Shown: positions 21,896-32,424, counted from the first letter of the stretch. The stretch is DNA of 64,000 bases from Choristoneura fumiferana (GCF_025370935.1 NC_133496.1:12731418-12795417), one strand, 5' to 3'. Notes: a model not told the origin generated them from the sequence alone. Program-made: numbers and translations.

Positions 21896-22609
21896 GGGAT
21901 ATATACTATATATTTATTTATTTAGTTAGATTGCGTTCTCTGTTCACTCCGAATCTGTGAAAATTGGGGACGATAACGTAAAAGTCGCCGCTACACTCAT
22001 AAAATCGATGTTTGGCTGAGTGCCAAGAAAATGCAATTTTACCTCATATAGTTCAAGAAAGATTGCAATGGTATTTCCTACGGTATTTCGCTATTGATTA
22101 TATAAGCTTTAATAACTAACAAGTGAGTAAGGGCTTAGCTGGTTTAATAACTTTCCATTGAAGAAAATACTTCTAAATCTTAACGCATTAAGTGCCTTGA
22201 ACGAATATTATACCGTTTTTTACCAAGTATTTTGAATACACGGAATAGAAACAAAACCCGCGTGCCGAGGGTTCCGTACAAACAAGGTACTAGGGGGCCA
22301 TCCATAAAGTACGTCACACCAATTTTGACCAGTTTCAGCACGAGTTCGAATAGCGAATAGCGTCAACATAGTGTGGCATTGATGATAAGTAGTTGGGTAT
22401 GTGCATAAAGGATAATGCCAGTGCGTCATGTCATCACAGACCTTACGAGTATATCAAGATAGACGAAAAGAGCGCTTCAAACTGTATGAGAACCTAGCGT
22501 GTCGTACTAATTTAATTTAATTTAATTTTTCGTACCTACGACGACGAGATTTAGTGATGGGAAATCAAGACCGCACGGTACAAAACTTTGACCGTGGATC
22601 AAACTTTTT
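21896..22609. other. Unassigned AT-rich DNA
   Basis: Nothing recognised. Confidence 0.4.
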
Positions 22610-23100
22610 AATAACCGACTTCAAAAAAAGGAGGAGGTTATCTATTCGGTTGTATTTTTTTTATGTTTGTTACCTCAGAACTTCGTCATTTATGAACCGA
22701 TTTGAAACATTTTTTTTTGCGTTCGTCTAGGAATGCTTTCAATTAGGTCTCATAAGCACCAAATCAGGATATGATGGTTGGATCCCAAGGAAATCGAGGG
22801 AACTCTTCAAATGTTGTAGGAACACCTATAGTAATTTTGATATAAGATTTAGTAGTAACTCGTCCATTTGCTCTTGAAAATCATCATTTGGTGAAGTGGA
22901 ACTGATGATGAAGACCACAGTTGACCATCGGAGTTACTAGTCATTAGCAAGTATTTCATGGGTTGAATTCCAATTACTTTAACACAGTTGCTAAGCAATT
23001 TATGCTCCTCATAATGCATATGGTGAAATGGAATGGGTGGTGAAGCACTAGGACTCCTCAATAAAAAAAGTCTCTGCATCGGAAAAAGCAATCTTTTGTA
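22610..23100 (+). repeat. AACCGACTTCAAAAA dispersed repeat
   Basis: Starts TAACCGACTTCAAAAAAAGG then AGGAGGTTATCTATTCGG, a start I recognise from many lepidopteran repeats. A related AACCGACTACAAAACACC lies in the left arm of the hairpin at 23171. It carries no open frame of note. Confidence 0.6.
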
Positions 23101-23170
23101 AAAGGTCAGCAGCAGAAGAGAGCAGTCGACCTGAAACTATTGTATCTTAGATTATTTACACTAAAAAGGG

Positions 23171-23420
23171 TGAAAAAAAATTATAACAAAAAATTTAACC
23201 GACTACAAAACACCATGAAAATAATTTTCTACCAGTCTGAAGTCGGTGCCTCAGCACGAGCCAGCAGGAGTGATTGAAGCCCAATATGTAGTGCGTAGGT
23301 TAGGTAGGCGACTATAGGTCCACTCCTGCTGGCTCGTGCTAAGGCACCGACTTCAGACTGGTAGAACATTATTTTCATGAATTTTTTAGTAGGTTAAATT
23401 TTTTGTTATAATTTTTTTTT
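23171..23420. repeat. 250-bp hairpin MITE
   Basis: Arms of about 100 bp (23171-23272 and 23321-23420) are highly complementary, including CCAGTCTGAAGTCGGTGCCT against AGGCACCGACTTCAGACTGG and GCACGAGCCAGCAGGAGTG. The loop is 48 bp. The outer ends are TGAAAAAAAATTATAACAAA and its complement. Confidence 0.8.
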
Positions 23421-24439
23421 ACACGCAAGGTAGGTAAACTCTTAAGGTCTACGATATAAGGTCTGTGCATGTCATATTCAGATTTTATAAATCCTACTGC
23501 TGGGTAGGTTCACTCAGAACGAAACTTCAACACAAAGCTAGTCATTATATAAAATTCAAACTGCCTTAAAAATATGAAGCCCACTGAAGCACTCTTAAGC
23601 CGACGCTACAAAAAATAGCAAAAAAAACGTCAAATTACAAAATCACTTCTACAAACACTCTGAATTTAATAAACCAAATATTATTAAAAATTACCTTATT
23701 TGGCTATTTCCAGTGGTACGCGAAAACGTGCCTACAGCGGTCGCGTTTGCGTATACATTTGATTGTACAATCAAATTTCGCGGGCACAATGCAGCATAAT
23801 TATTCACTTGGATGAAAATAGAACGCGGTGAGAGGAGGACAGAGGAGGGACAGTTTCTGAGGGTACTAGGAAAAGGAAAATGCGTTTTGTTTGATGCCTA
23901 CGAAATTAATTTAAAGGCAGAAAGAAACACACTATTGAAACGCTACGCCACGCCACGCCACGCCAACCGAGGCGTGTCAGTACCAATCAATCCCATATTA
24001 TATAGAGTGTCATATTGTCAGATGACAACTATGACTGTAAAGCTACTGTTACACATACTCGTTAAAGGTAAACCAAAAATATATGACTATTGTCAAGAGG
24101 GCGCTATTGTTCTTATTTATATGGCAATAGTTCAGTATAGTCGGAACAATGACATCTTGACTTGTCTACAACGTTTACCTGTTAGCTCTGATGTTAATTT
24201 GGAAAGGTTTTGTAGTGAAATAGTTTTATTCCCCAAGCGTTTTTTTCCAGTAGTTTATTATAAACATTATTTCGTACATTATCCGTTGTTGACTACGAAT
24301 CGTTTTGGGCATTTTTGTTATTGTTCAAAGAAACCGCCACAGTGACACTGACAATCATTAAAATTATTGCCAGTGTAAGAAATTAGTTCCAATGAAATTC
24401 CGCAACATGGCGAGTAGTCATATATTTCTGGTCAGGCTT
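23421..24439. other. Unassigned DNA with the longest open frame
   Basis: A plus-strand frame of 177 codons (23812-24345) starts MKIERGERRTEEGQF and ends CYCSKKPPQ. It has no domain, signal peptide or family I recognise, contains a CGCCACGCCACGCCACGCC microsatellite-like run, and shows no splice or codon signal to support it. I treat it as a chance frame in repeat-derived DNA. Confidence 0.4.
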
Positions 24440-24794
24440 TACTAGCATGCTAATAAGCACGCTTATGAGCATGCCAGTAATGAACATGCTCATGGACTGT
24501 TTACATTTGCTAACAATAAGCATGCTAGTTTTAAGTATGCTCTTAAATAAGCACGCTCAAAACAAACACTCCTGTACAAATGCCTTTTGATAGCATACTC
24601 CTGCCAGTTCAAAGTCAGTGTTGCCACGACAATTAACGTGTTCTAAGGGTTTCAGGCCAAACAATCTCAAAATCCACGGCCTATGGCTGCAACGTTGTGG
24701 CCGTTACGGCTTTTTCGCAAATTCAACGGTAATAATTTAATTAATTTATACCAAATTCTCTTTTAGTAACTTTTTTGCTTGCAACTACCAATAC

Positions 24795-24972
24795 TAGATT
24801 GGTTTTTTGGAATCTTTTTGTATTTTTTATTTCAATTCCAAATTTTTACTTTACGGTCATCCGTAAAACCGAAATTGAAATACAAACTGAAATATAAAAC
24901 CAAAAACAAAAAGAAAAAAAGATAAAAAAATAAATAAATAAAAAAAAAAAAAGATTCCAAAAACCAATCTTA
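24795..24972. repeat. Hairpin MITE-like element
   Basis: GATTGGTTTTTTGGAATCTT at the left is matched by AAGATTCCAAAAACCAATCT at the right, with further A-rich pairing inward and a centre near ACGGTCATCCGT. About 178 bp long. Confidence 0.65.
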
Positions 24973-25019
24973 ATTTGATTACTTAGAAACGATATCTCTT
25001 GTCCGGGTGCGCGTTAGTT

Positions 25020-25290
25020 CCAAAGGAATGCCGAAAAAAGTTTGAGGGCTTACGGCATAGATGTCGCTAGCGTCGCTGCTTAAGTGACTAAGTAAGAAAC
25101 ACAAGCTGAGATATGAGGTGCATAGGGAAATTCGTGTCGGTACCGTTGACCATCAGTGGTGTAGCGGTATAGCACGCGGTACGGATTACCGAGGACCTGG
25201 GTTCGATTCCCAGTGATGGTCTTATTTTTCTGTTTTTTCTGTGCATCTATATTTCAGTTTGTATTTTCAATTTTTTACCAATAGGTACTA
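25020..25290 (+). mobile_element. tRNA-like SINE family C
   Basis: I recognise the unit as a dispersed lepidopteran repeat: AGCTGAGATATGAGGTGCAT upstream, a tRNA-like core at 25148-25221, then TTATTTTTCTGTTTTTTCTG and TGTGCATCTATATTTCAGTT downstream. The tRNA-like part lies in the middle, unlike families A and B. Boundaries are approximate. Confidence 0.55.
25148..25221 (+). tRNA. tRNA-like sequence (likely tRNA-derived SINE core)
   Basis: The ends GACCATCA and TGATGGTC pair over 8 bp. The T arm CTGGG-TTCGATT-CCCAG is perfect and includes an exact B box (25200-25210). TGGTGTAGCGG at 25157-25167 fits the A box. The anticodon arm is weak: CGGT-ACGGATT-ACCG would give GGA, but position 33 is C, not T, and the D arm pairs poorly. 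A functional tRNA is therefore unlikely; a polymerase III-transcribed SINE or pseudo-tRNA fits better. Confidence 0.3.
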
Positions 25291-25578
25291 GCATGCTCAT
25301 TACATTAAGCAAACTTTTTTTTTTCGAACGGACTGTTGCTGTGAGCCTCTGACGGCTTTTACAGCTTACCGGAGAGAGGGCGAGCTGCCAGATGGGCCGC
25401 TCAGCAAGTGGGTGGTTTAGCTTAGCATGCCAAAGGGGGTCATTAAACAAACGCGTTCACACTTGCTTATTACTTACCTTTCTCCCTTCCACCCCCGCAA
25501 CAACAAGCATGCTCGAAAATAGCAGGGTCTGCTAATAGGGAGCATGCCACTAAAAAGCTTGCTCGATAGTAGCATGTC

Positions 25579-26303
25579 CTGGGGGCCTACCACGCTCTCT
25601 TAATACGATTCAGTTTAGGCTCTAAACTGAACTGCATCGCTATTTCGTACCACGACGTTACTTTTGCGATTCAGTTCAAGCACGGTTCAGCGACAGCGAT
25701 ACAGACATTTTCATTCACTCACTTCAAGCGGTTTTCTTACCATGACGCTTAACTTGAGTGGAAATTGAATCGCTTCAGTGTCAAATTTAGCGATTCAGTA
25801 TAAGTTACTCATTCTGTCAATTATTTTGGACTTCTAAGTATTTTACTTGGAATATTTTTTAAACTTCAACAACTTTTTAACTTTTATTCAAGTTTTATAA
25901 CTTTTCATAGGTACTCCTCACGACATTGTGCTTCTTAACTCCTCATTGATAAAACTCATTTTTCAATGAGAAAAGAGACTCGTGGATTAGTGACAGCGTA
26001 AACATTATTTGTAATCAGCACAACGGTTGCTAAGAACACAGATTGACATAGTGTTATGGTTTTCCAAAATAAAGAGGTTTTAGTATACAATATTTGGTTT
26101 GCATATAGCGGCATCCCTTTCGCGACTTAGCGTTTCAGTTTCGGACCAGAGACAATATCGGTTTTTCATTCACTTGTAAACCATTGAGACTCAGCTCTGA
26201 GAAAGAAACGTCGTGGTACCAATTTCGACGATTCAGTTTAGGTGCCTAAATTGAACTGCTCTGCGTTTGGATCGTTTATGAAAAGATCATGGTAGGCCCC
26301 CTG
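25579..26303. mobile_element. 725-bp TIR DNA element
   Basis: Termini CTGGGGGCCTACCACG and CATGGTAGGCCCCCTG match as inverted repeats at 14 of 16 positions. Subterminal CGATTCAGTTTAGG words occur near both ends (about 25608, 25668 and 26229), some inverted (TCTAAACTGAACTGC). CAGGGG-type ends recall hAT elements, but the adjoining 8-mers AGCATGTC and TACACACA do not form a target duplication. No transposase. Confidence 0.6.
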
Positions 26304-27039
26304 TACACACATGCTTGTAGGTAACATTTGCTCGATACGCCTGTCATTAGGTGGGGTGTCTTATACCTGCACCTGACCTTCGTAAAATATGTTCAGGGAG
26401 TCTCTACCATGAGGCTTTAAATTCAAGGTTCGATTCTACTCGCATAACTAAGCTACTTTTGTTTTGTAACATTTTCAAATAACTTGAATTTAGATAATTT
26501 ATTGATCCTTAAAGTTAATCGTTAGATCAGTGTATCGGACATGGCGGCGTTATCGCTGTCTCTTGGTACGGGGGCCTTTAAATAGATTTTGTCATTTATT
26601 TGACATCTCTTAGGATGTAACAGGGTGCAATGCAACCTCATGGTGCAATGCAGCCGCTTGAAGCTTGTTTACAGCGACAAATCTGATCACGTGGCCCAAT
26701 TTTGAATTTCCCGCGACTTAAAAAGTAGCGTCAAGTCGCCGCGTCGAACTGCAGCGTCATGATGGCTGCTTGCAGGAATGATTTTGGTCTTGCTGGAAGC
26801 TGATATCTTAGCCAATTCATGAAATGCTGATCCCCTAGCCAGTTCATTCTATGCACTCACTAGGCAAATCGTTAAACGGTGAGTTTTGAACGATATGGCG
26901 GATGTCCCTTAGCCAGTTCATGATATGACGCCATTTCATGATATGCCTAGGAATTTCGCGATCTAGCGTATTTTACGATCGGCCACCGACATATACATTA
27001 GGTAATTTTACAAAAAAAAAATAGTACTAATTCAATCTG
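26304..27039. other. Unassigned DNA
   Basis: No gene recognised. GGTGCAATGCA-type and CCTTAGCCAGTTCATGATAT-type words recur within 26625-26945, suggesting a decayed local repeat. Confidence 0.35.
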
Positions 27040-27100
27040 ATATTAAATGGCATTGTACCGGACAACTCACGTCTTAAATCGAATTTAGCTCGACATGTTT
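27040..27100. mobile_element. Terminal fragment of hammerhead-like family 2
   Basis: ACAACTCACGTCTTAAATCG followed by TTTAGCTCGACATGTTTC matches the inverted 5' terminus of the elements at 31156 and 31968. It is cut off before the GGGCT stem. Confidence 0.65.
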
Positions 27101-27275
27101 CAATCAATTCAATCTGATTAAAACGTTTCGTATGAACACGGCGTTACCGTGCGGGTCACGCCGCCGCCGAATAGACCCGCGCGATTGAATCCTGCCCCCA
27201 TTGGGCCAAATACACGCGCAATGCTGCCTTGTGTAACAGTTTCTATGGATCCCAGTTATTTACACAATATATCCA

Positions 27276-27320
27276 TCATCATCATCCCAGCCTATATTCG
27301 TCCCACTGCTGGACACAGCA
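27276..27320 (-). mobile_element. SINE family A 3' scrap
   Basis: ATCATCATCATCCCAGCCTA and TCGTCCCACTGCTGGACACA are the first 45 bases of the reversed family A 3' end; the rest is missing. Confidence 0.7.
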
Positions 27321-27627
27321 GTGTTCGTGAACCAATAGAAACGCTTCAATGAATGTTCTTCTTCGAATGTTGATTTGGGACCCATTTCGTGAAAAAAATC
27401 ATTTGAATTATCATAGAAAATGACAGATATTCCATCTTGAAGTGGGTCCAAATGAACGTTCGTGACTGTACCGTGCAGCCACGCGCAGCCACTCGAACAT
27501 AACCTAACCAACTAAAAGTTGGGAAAACCACTTCAAAGTTCAATGTCTCCAAAACAGCTCAACCAATTTTGATAAAATATGTTTGCCTATGAACCGTCTT
27601 TCTGCGTCGGGGGTTAAAAATACAGGT
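27321..27627. repeat. Unclassified repeat-like segment
   Basis: GTTCGTGAACCAATAGAAAC resembles, inverted, TATTGGTTCATGAATAAAAA near 63638 and the CATGAATCAATAGAAACG word near 63535. Otherwise unassigned. Confidence 0.35.
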
Positions 27628-27630
27628 TTA

Positions 27631-28018
27631 GGCACTTGTCTCACCCACCGCCAGCGAGGAAACGATTGGCTATCGACTATTTTCTCGCTCAAGAAACGAA
27701 CAAAAGATATAAGATCCTGTGTGAGTAAAAGAGACACATATATTAATAGTCGATCGCTGGCTGTTCACACTGTCGGCGAGAACTCGCTCTTACATCTTTT
27801 GTCGCAGCGACAAGAGCTATAGATACTCGCTCAGCGATGTCAGCTTGGCGGCCGCCCCGCACGAGCGAGTCGAGTGGAGCGAGTAATCGCCCGTCGCACG
27901 CGAACACTCGCTTACAGCCGAGCGACAAAACTACACTCGCTTCTCGCTGCTCGCCCACTCGTTTCTAGTTACTCGCTCTACTCGCTTCTCGCTCATCGTC
28001 GGCGGTGGGACAAGTGCC
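27631..28018. mobile_element. Harbinger-like MITE
   Basis: GGCACTTGTCTCACCCACCG at the left is matched by CGGTGGGACAAGTGCC at the right, and TTA flanks both ends exactly (27628-27630, 28019-28021). A 3-bp TTA duplication is typical of PIF/Harbinger. The 388-bp interior is dense in CTCGC and GAGCGA words. No transposase is encoded. Confidence 0.75.
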
Positions 28019-28559
28019 TTACGCGCGCGGCTATGTACAGCTTTACGCGTTTGATGTTAAAGATCGCATTTACCATCTTTTCCTACCCTCTTCTATAATA
28101 AGACAGAAAGAAGCGGCTGTACTTCCGAGTGCGTTAGACAATAAGGCCTGGGTGGGCTAATACAAAATTCGAAAATCGACTATCGTACCGTCTCTCTCAC
28201 TCTCGTATTAAATAATATAAGCGTCAGCGGGACGGCAAGACACGAAGTTCGAATTTCGCACTGCGTAGCACTGGCCCTGATTGCTTATTATTCCGTGTGA
28301 CGCACTGTGCCCCAACTTTAACAACCTGTACCTAGATCGGATCCGTCCTATACATTTTTTTTTATGAATTCCTTTTTATAACTACTCCCCGACGTACGAC
28401 TGACCTTTTTAACCGGCGACTTAGAAACCTATGTAAAGCTGTCATTTGCGAGTTACGTACGGAATTTAAATGACTGTTAAACGTCCGTTTTTGATGCTCG
28501 ACCGTAACATTTGTTTTTTATGTGTTACAAACTCATGGTAATGTTTTCATCTGATTTTT
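28019..28559. other. Unassigned DNA
   Basis: Nothing recognised. Confidence 0.4.
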
Positions 28560-28845
28560 TTTGGGTTAGGATAGATTGAATACGAATCGGCGGATCGGAA
28601 GAATTAGTTCGCTGAAGTGCCGTTGGGCTGGCCACGTCTGTCACCAAAGGGACCGATGAACGGTGGAGCAGACGTGTCCTCGAATAGAGATCACGGACGG
28701 GGAAACGTAGTGTAGGGCGCCCTGCCTGGCACGGTGGACGGACTAGCGGCGGATAGATGAGAGGGGCTGAAGACAGAGTGTTGTGGCGCGCCATGGAAGA
28801 GGCCTATGTCCAGCAGTGGACTGCTGTAGGCTGATGATGAGGCGG
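28560..28845 (+). mobile_element. LINE C-terminus and 3' end
   Basis: Translation in shifting frames gives RIGRISSLKCRWAGHVC, then RWSRRVLE, RSRTGKRSVGRPAW and finally EDRVLWRAMEEAYVQQWTAV before GATGATGAGG. This is the best-preserved C-terminus of the (GAT)n-tailed endonuclease/reverse-transcriptase LINE in the window. Frameshifts and a stop show that it is dead. Confidence 0.8.
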
Positions 28846-30061
28846 ATCGGAAAGTAATCACCGTCACATAAAAAAATCCGTAAAATAAACAAGCAGACTG
28901 CAGAATATTATGAGTGTGCTTTGCCAGCGCTTTGAGAAAAGAGTGGGCTCGTTGTCAGTGTGTGAGTGTGTGTGTGTTTCGTGTGCGCTATTTCCTCCCA
29001 GCACGGGCCATTAGTACCTTACCTACTTATCGAAACTGAACGATTATGAAATACCTAAATGAGCAATTCTGTATTTATTTATTTTGGAGATCTCAGAAAC
29101 GGATTTGCTACGTGGGGATTTTTGGGAGCGAACTAAAATCTAGCTTGTTCTTATCTCTGGGAAAACTCAGGTTTCAAGTAGGTATTAGCGCTCCTCTTCC
29201 TCGCTACGAGTAGTTAAGTTCTGTCACCCAGTTTTATGGTACTCTCAGCTCTCTTTTTTTATGATAGCACAAAACTTAATTAGAAAACACTTATATAATC
29301 GAAAGTTAATTTGGGTTGGTCGATATTACTCTGCTTGTAAACCAATTACAAATTCTGAGGGCCTGTTCAAACAGACGGGACGCAATTTGAAACGCTTTGA
29401 TTAAGGACACGAGGGATGGTTCGCTTAGTACCACTATCCGTCACGAATTCTGCCGCCAGGCTGCGCCATTATTTGACTGCGGGTATTTGAAAGGAAAAGG
29501 TAGGGGAACCAGTTGTGCACAAGGAATTTCTTAGTTCTGCTTACACTGTATCATAAAATTAATTATCGTCATTAGTATCTGTACTTACTACTCGTACATT
29601 ACCCACATTATAAAAGTCCCGTAGATGACGCTATAGCCAACATGACACTTGTTTCTCATAGTTTTTAGAATGTGAGTGAACTAGCGGATTGTTATTGGAA
29701 AACTTGACAGACAGGCAGAGAATATTAAATTTCAAATCCATTAATTTTATAACAATATTCAAACAGTTACAAAGAAATTAGTAAATAAGCGTTAATCTCA
29801 TCGGCTAATCGCTTATCGTTCCTCTATCGGTGTGGCTTAACCATAGTTTTCGGCGTTCTTCGAACTTTGAGCGGAAAACATGCTGATGCGTAAATCCGGT
29901 TTTTCGATGCATATGAGCAAGTTACGAACTCGTGTTTATATGAAAAGGTCGAAGGGGGATGAGCCAATATTATTGAAAACGGCGAAGCTCCGACTTGATT
30001 TGGGTCCCATCTTGGGCGCCAGTGGCGACAATTTGGTAGAAGATTTAATTTAATACAGTAC
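28846..30061. other. Unassigned DNA
   Basis: A short (GT) run lies near 28958-28976. No gene or element boundary recognised. Confidence 0.4.
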
Positions 30062-30400
30062 AGCCCTGCGTGGTCTCACAAGCAGAGGATCGTGGCATCA
30101 AATCCTAGGGTTGGAGTTTTCAGAATTCATGTGTGAAATTACATACGAAATTCAGCACGAGCTTTACGGTGGTCGACAACTTCGTGAGGAAAATGTACAT
30201 ACAGGTTTTCTTCACCTGTGAAGCAATCCCATGGTGTGTAGTTGCCAATTTGTACTGGGCCTGCATAGGCCCTCATTTTGAAAGGTATTTGCCCAACAGT
30301 GGAACCGCGCTGGACCCACGAGGAAACAACAACCCAAGCCCTCTCATTTAGAAAGGTCTGTGACCAATAATGGGACGTATGCAGGCCAAGATGAGACGAT
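30062..30400 (+). mobile_element. Old, diverged SINE family A copy
   Basis: AAGCAGAGGATCGTGGCATC, CACGAGCTTTACGGTGG, TCGTGAGGAAAATG and AATGGGACGTATGCAGGCCA follow family A order, but with many substitutions and a 60-70 bp expansion that repeats the GAGGCCT/CCAACAGTGG part. It ends in ATAATGATGAG. Much older than the copies with intact target duplications. Confidence 0.65.
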
Positions 30401-31143
30401 AATGATGAGTAAGCAAAGAAGTAACGCAATTAGCTCAAATAACGTCTTTCATGCCTACTAGGGAGGGATTAATACTAAAGGACAAGGTAGATTCTTAAAA
30501 TATTTAATTTAAAGCTGACCTTATTCCATGAACTAATTTCCATTAAAACACACTTCATATGTATAAATATCATTAGTATTTATTCGAGAAAATTATAACA
30601 CAACAGTTGAGGGAAAGATAAAATTCATATAAAAATCACTTAACCTAATGGCACGACTAAAACAATTATTAAAATATGACGTGACAAGTCTACACAGATT
30701 TGTAACTCGTTTAAACGCATATTTGCGTTGCTCGTTATTTAAGAAGGAAGAGGTGGCTTTTGGGGGCGGCGATTAGCTTCGTGTAGGGCCTTGTGCAAGC
30801 AGGGGCTCCGCCCAACGGCCCTATGAGACTTATTTATAATTCTTGAATGTCTTGATAACTGTAGAAAAATAAGCGTTTTGGATTTACATACCTTATGCAC
30901 ACTGTACCAGAGCCTCACAAAGATTTACCGCGCGGAGCATCGCAAAGGACGACACTGAGAAGAGAAGATTCTATACATTTTCTATTTTTAGGACGTATCA
31001 TCCGGGAAACCCGCCCCTTCATGGGAGTTATCATTGTTGCTCTTAGCGTTAATCTTCAACATTGCAAAATATTTATTACACATCTTACTAGTGATATCCA
31101 AGATACGGTAGAACAAAGTCAGTCCTTTTGCTTTTTTAATAAC
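30401..31143. other. Unassigned DNA
   Basis: The 86-codon frame from 30895 (MHTVPEPHKDLPRG) has no recognisable domain. Nothing else seen. Confidence 0.4.
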
Positions 31144-31155
31144 ACGATAGCTTGA

Positions 31156-31380
31156 AATATTAAATATAATGACACGGATAACTCACGTCTTAAATCGAGT
31201 TTAGCTCGACATGTTTCGGGCTAATCCGTAGCCCTTCGTCTTCGGAGCAACGCGACTCAGCGGCTGCTGCAACACGCGCACTGCGCGCCGCCGCTCTGAC
31301 GACGGCTGTCGGATTTTAAGACGTGAGTTATCCGGGTCATTATATTTAATATGAGTGAGTCTCACGGTAGTTTCATGTTC
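31156..31380 (-). mobile_element. Hammerhead-like retroelement family 2, copy 2
   Basis: A 225-bp insertion bounded by a perfect 12-bp target duplication, ACGATAGCTTGA, at 31144-31155 and 31381-31392. The ribozyme-like fold is in its left part, read on the minus strand: GCTC, CGAAGACGAA, stem GGGCT/AGCCC, GAAAC-AT-GTC, GAGC. The right part carries CGTGAGTTATCCGGGTCATT and ends TGAGTGAGTCTCACGG...CATGTTC, like 31968-32343. The 12-bp duplication indicates target-primed insertion, not cut-and-paste. Internally deleted relative to that copy. Confidence 0.75.
31195..31250 (-). ncRNA. Hammerhead-ribozyme-like fold, family 2
   Basis: Identical in its core to 32220-32264 but on the minus strand. See that entry for the pairing. 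Confidence 0.4.
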
Positions 31381-31392
31381 ACGATAGCTTGA

Positions 31393-31955
31393 CTTTGATA
31401 TGCGCTCTAACCTATCAGGCTATCACTATAAAATGTCACTTGTGTACAAAATTAGTTCCATTTTTAACCACCACGCATTTTCATATTTTTTCCAAACTGT
31501 ACGAATAAAGGCAGACTTGTCACGTTTGGCTCATACCTTCTCTAAGATTCTTTTTTAAAATGAAGTCACTGTTTTCATAGAACTTTGTATTTGATATGTG
31601 ACATTGTCTTTGGACGGATATAATTCGAATACAAAAGTAAGAGGTAATAATTCTAGGAGGGTTTCTTGACAGGCGGAATTTCACTAGATGGCGTTAGTAT
31701 CGTGAGCCGTCTTCCTTGTGATTGGCTCATTTAGTTATTTCACCAATCACAAACGTGACACAAATGTCAAACTTGTAAAACGGACCTCACTGTACAGTAC
31801 CTGTACAGCACCAACTGGCCTGTCACAGAAATCCATTAACTTCGCCCAACCGCTATTTATTCCAAAATACTCTATACCGCATTTTTATTATGCATATATA
31901 ACATAAGTATGGTCAGAAACAATAATTGCTCTATACTTATCTAAGTATTTTGCAG
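31393..31955. other. Unassigned DNA
   Basis: Nothing recognised; the 62-codon frame at 31718 resembles nothing known to me. Confidence 0.4.
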
Positions 31956-31967
31956 TTGATGTTAGAT

Positions 31968-32343
31968 ATTTTATATAATGACCCGGATAACTCGTCTTAA
32001 ATCGAGTTTAGCTCGACATGTTTCGGGCTGCGTCATCGTTGTGTGTGAACGTACCTTTACAGAGCGATGTTGTTAGTGTTGTGTGCTACCCTACATTTGA
32101 CAGTTGTAATGATGATGAAAACGCGGGTAGTTGTGTGCCGGTGTCAGTTTCGTCGGGTAGTCGCGCGAGCAGAGCGGCGGCGCGCAGTGCGCGTGTTGCA
32201 GCAGCCGCTGAGTCGCGTTGCTCCGAAGACGAAGGGCTACGGATTAGCCCGAAACATGTCGAGCTAAACTCGATTTAAGACGTGAGTTATCCGGGTCATT
32301 ATATAAAATATGAGTGAGTCTCACGGTAGTTTCATGTTCAAAA
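31968..32343 (+). mobile_element. Hammerhead-like retroelement family 2, copy 3 (most complete)
   Basis: A 376-bp insertion with a perfect 12-bp target duplication, TTGATGTTAGAT, at 31956-31967 and 32344-32355. The first 60 bases are an inverted copy of the segment following the ribozyme-like stem (GGATAACTC to CGGGCT). Then comes a GC-rich interior with an open frame of no known family, the ribozyme-like fold (32220-32264), a tail ATTTAAGACGTGAGTTATCC and a 3' end TGAGTGAGTCTCACGG...CATGTTCA. Inverted partial end, hammerhead motif and 12-bp duplication together fit a non-autonomous Penelope-like element. No reverse transcriptase or GIY-YIG domain is present. Confidence 0.75.
32220..32264 (+). 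ncRNA. Hammerhead-ribozyme-like fold, family 2
   Basis: Order: stem I strand GCTC (32220-32223), CGAAGACGAA in place of the CUGANGA box, stem II GGGCT-ACGGATT-AGCCC (32234-32250), GAA then AC-AT-GT as a 2-bp stem III with a 2-base loop, C (32260), stem I partner GAGC (32261-32264). Every helix of a hammerhead with minimal stem III can form. The first core box is degenerate (U4 is C, plus extra bases before stem II), so activity is doubtful in this copy. Confidence 0.4.
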
Positions 32344-32424
32344 TTGATGTTAGATCATTGGCTCAAGGTTTTCGATGCCGGAACGCACATATGCGTTTAA
32401 TTTACTGAATTAATATGTTTCTGG

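Larger units (their letters stand above)
24440..25590. repeat. GCATGC-rich subterminal clusters
   Basis: GCATGC occurs exactly seven times in two clusters, around 24445-24560 and 25288-25560, with many near forms (AGCACGCT, ACATGCTC, AGTATGCT). The clusters bracket a hairpin (24795) and a tRNA-like SINE (25020). Such spacing suggests the subterminal repeats of one DNA element about 1.1 kb long that later received insertions. I cannot define TIRs or a target duplication. Confidence 0.45.

Noticed and set aside
23812..24345. 177-codon open frame, the longest on its own in the window
   Set aside because: No domain, targeting signal or family is recognisable; it contains a simple-sequence run and sits in repeat-derived AT-rich DNA. 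Length alone is not convincing.
25148..25221. A functional tRNA-Ser gene
   Set aside because: Position 33 is not U, the D arm pairs badly, and the module is embedded in a dispersed repeat. Kept only as tRNA-like.
25579..26303. Firm assignment to hAT
   Set aside because: The CAGGGG-like terminus is suggestive, but no 8-bp target duplication is visible.
32018..32278. Two overlapping open frames of 86 and 66 codons
   Set aside because: Both lie inside the hammerhead-like retroelement and differ in other copies; the Ala/Arg-rich translation comes from GC-rich non-coding sequence.
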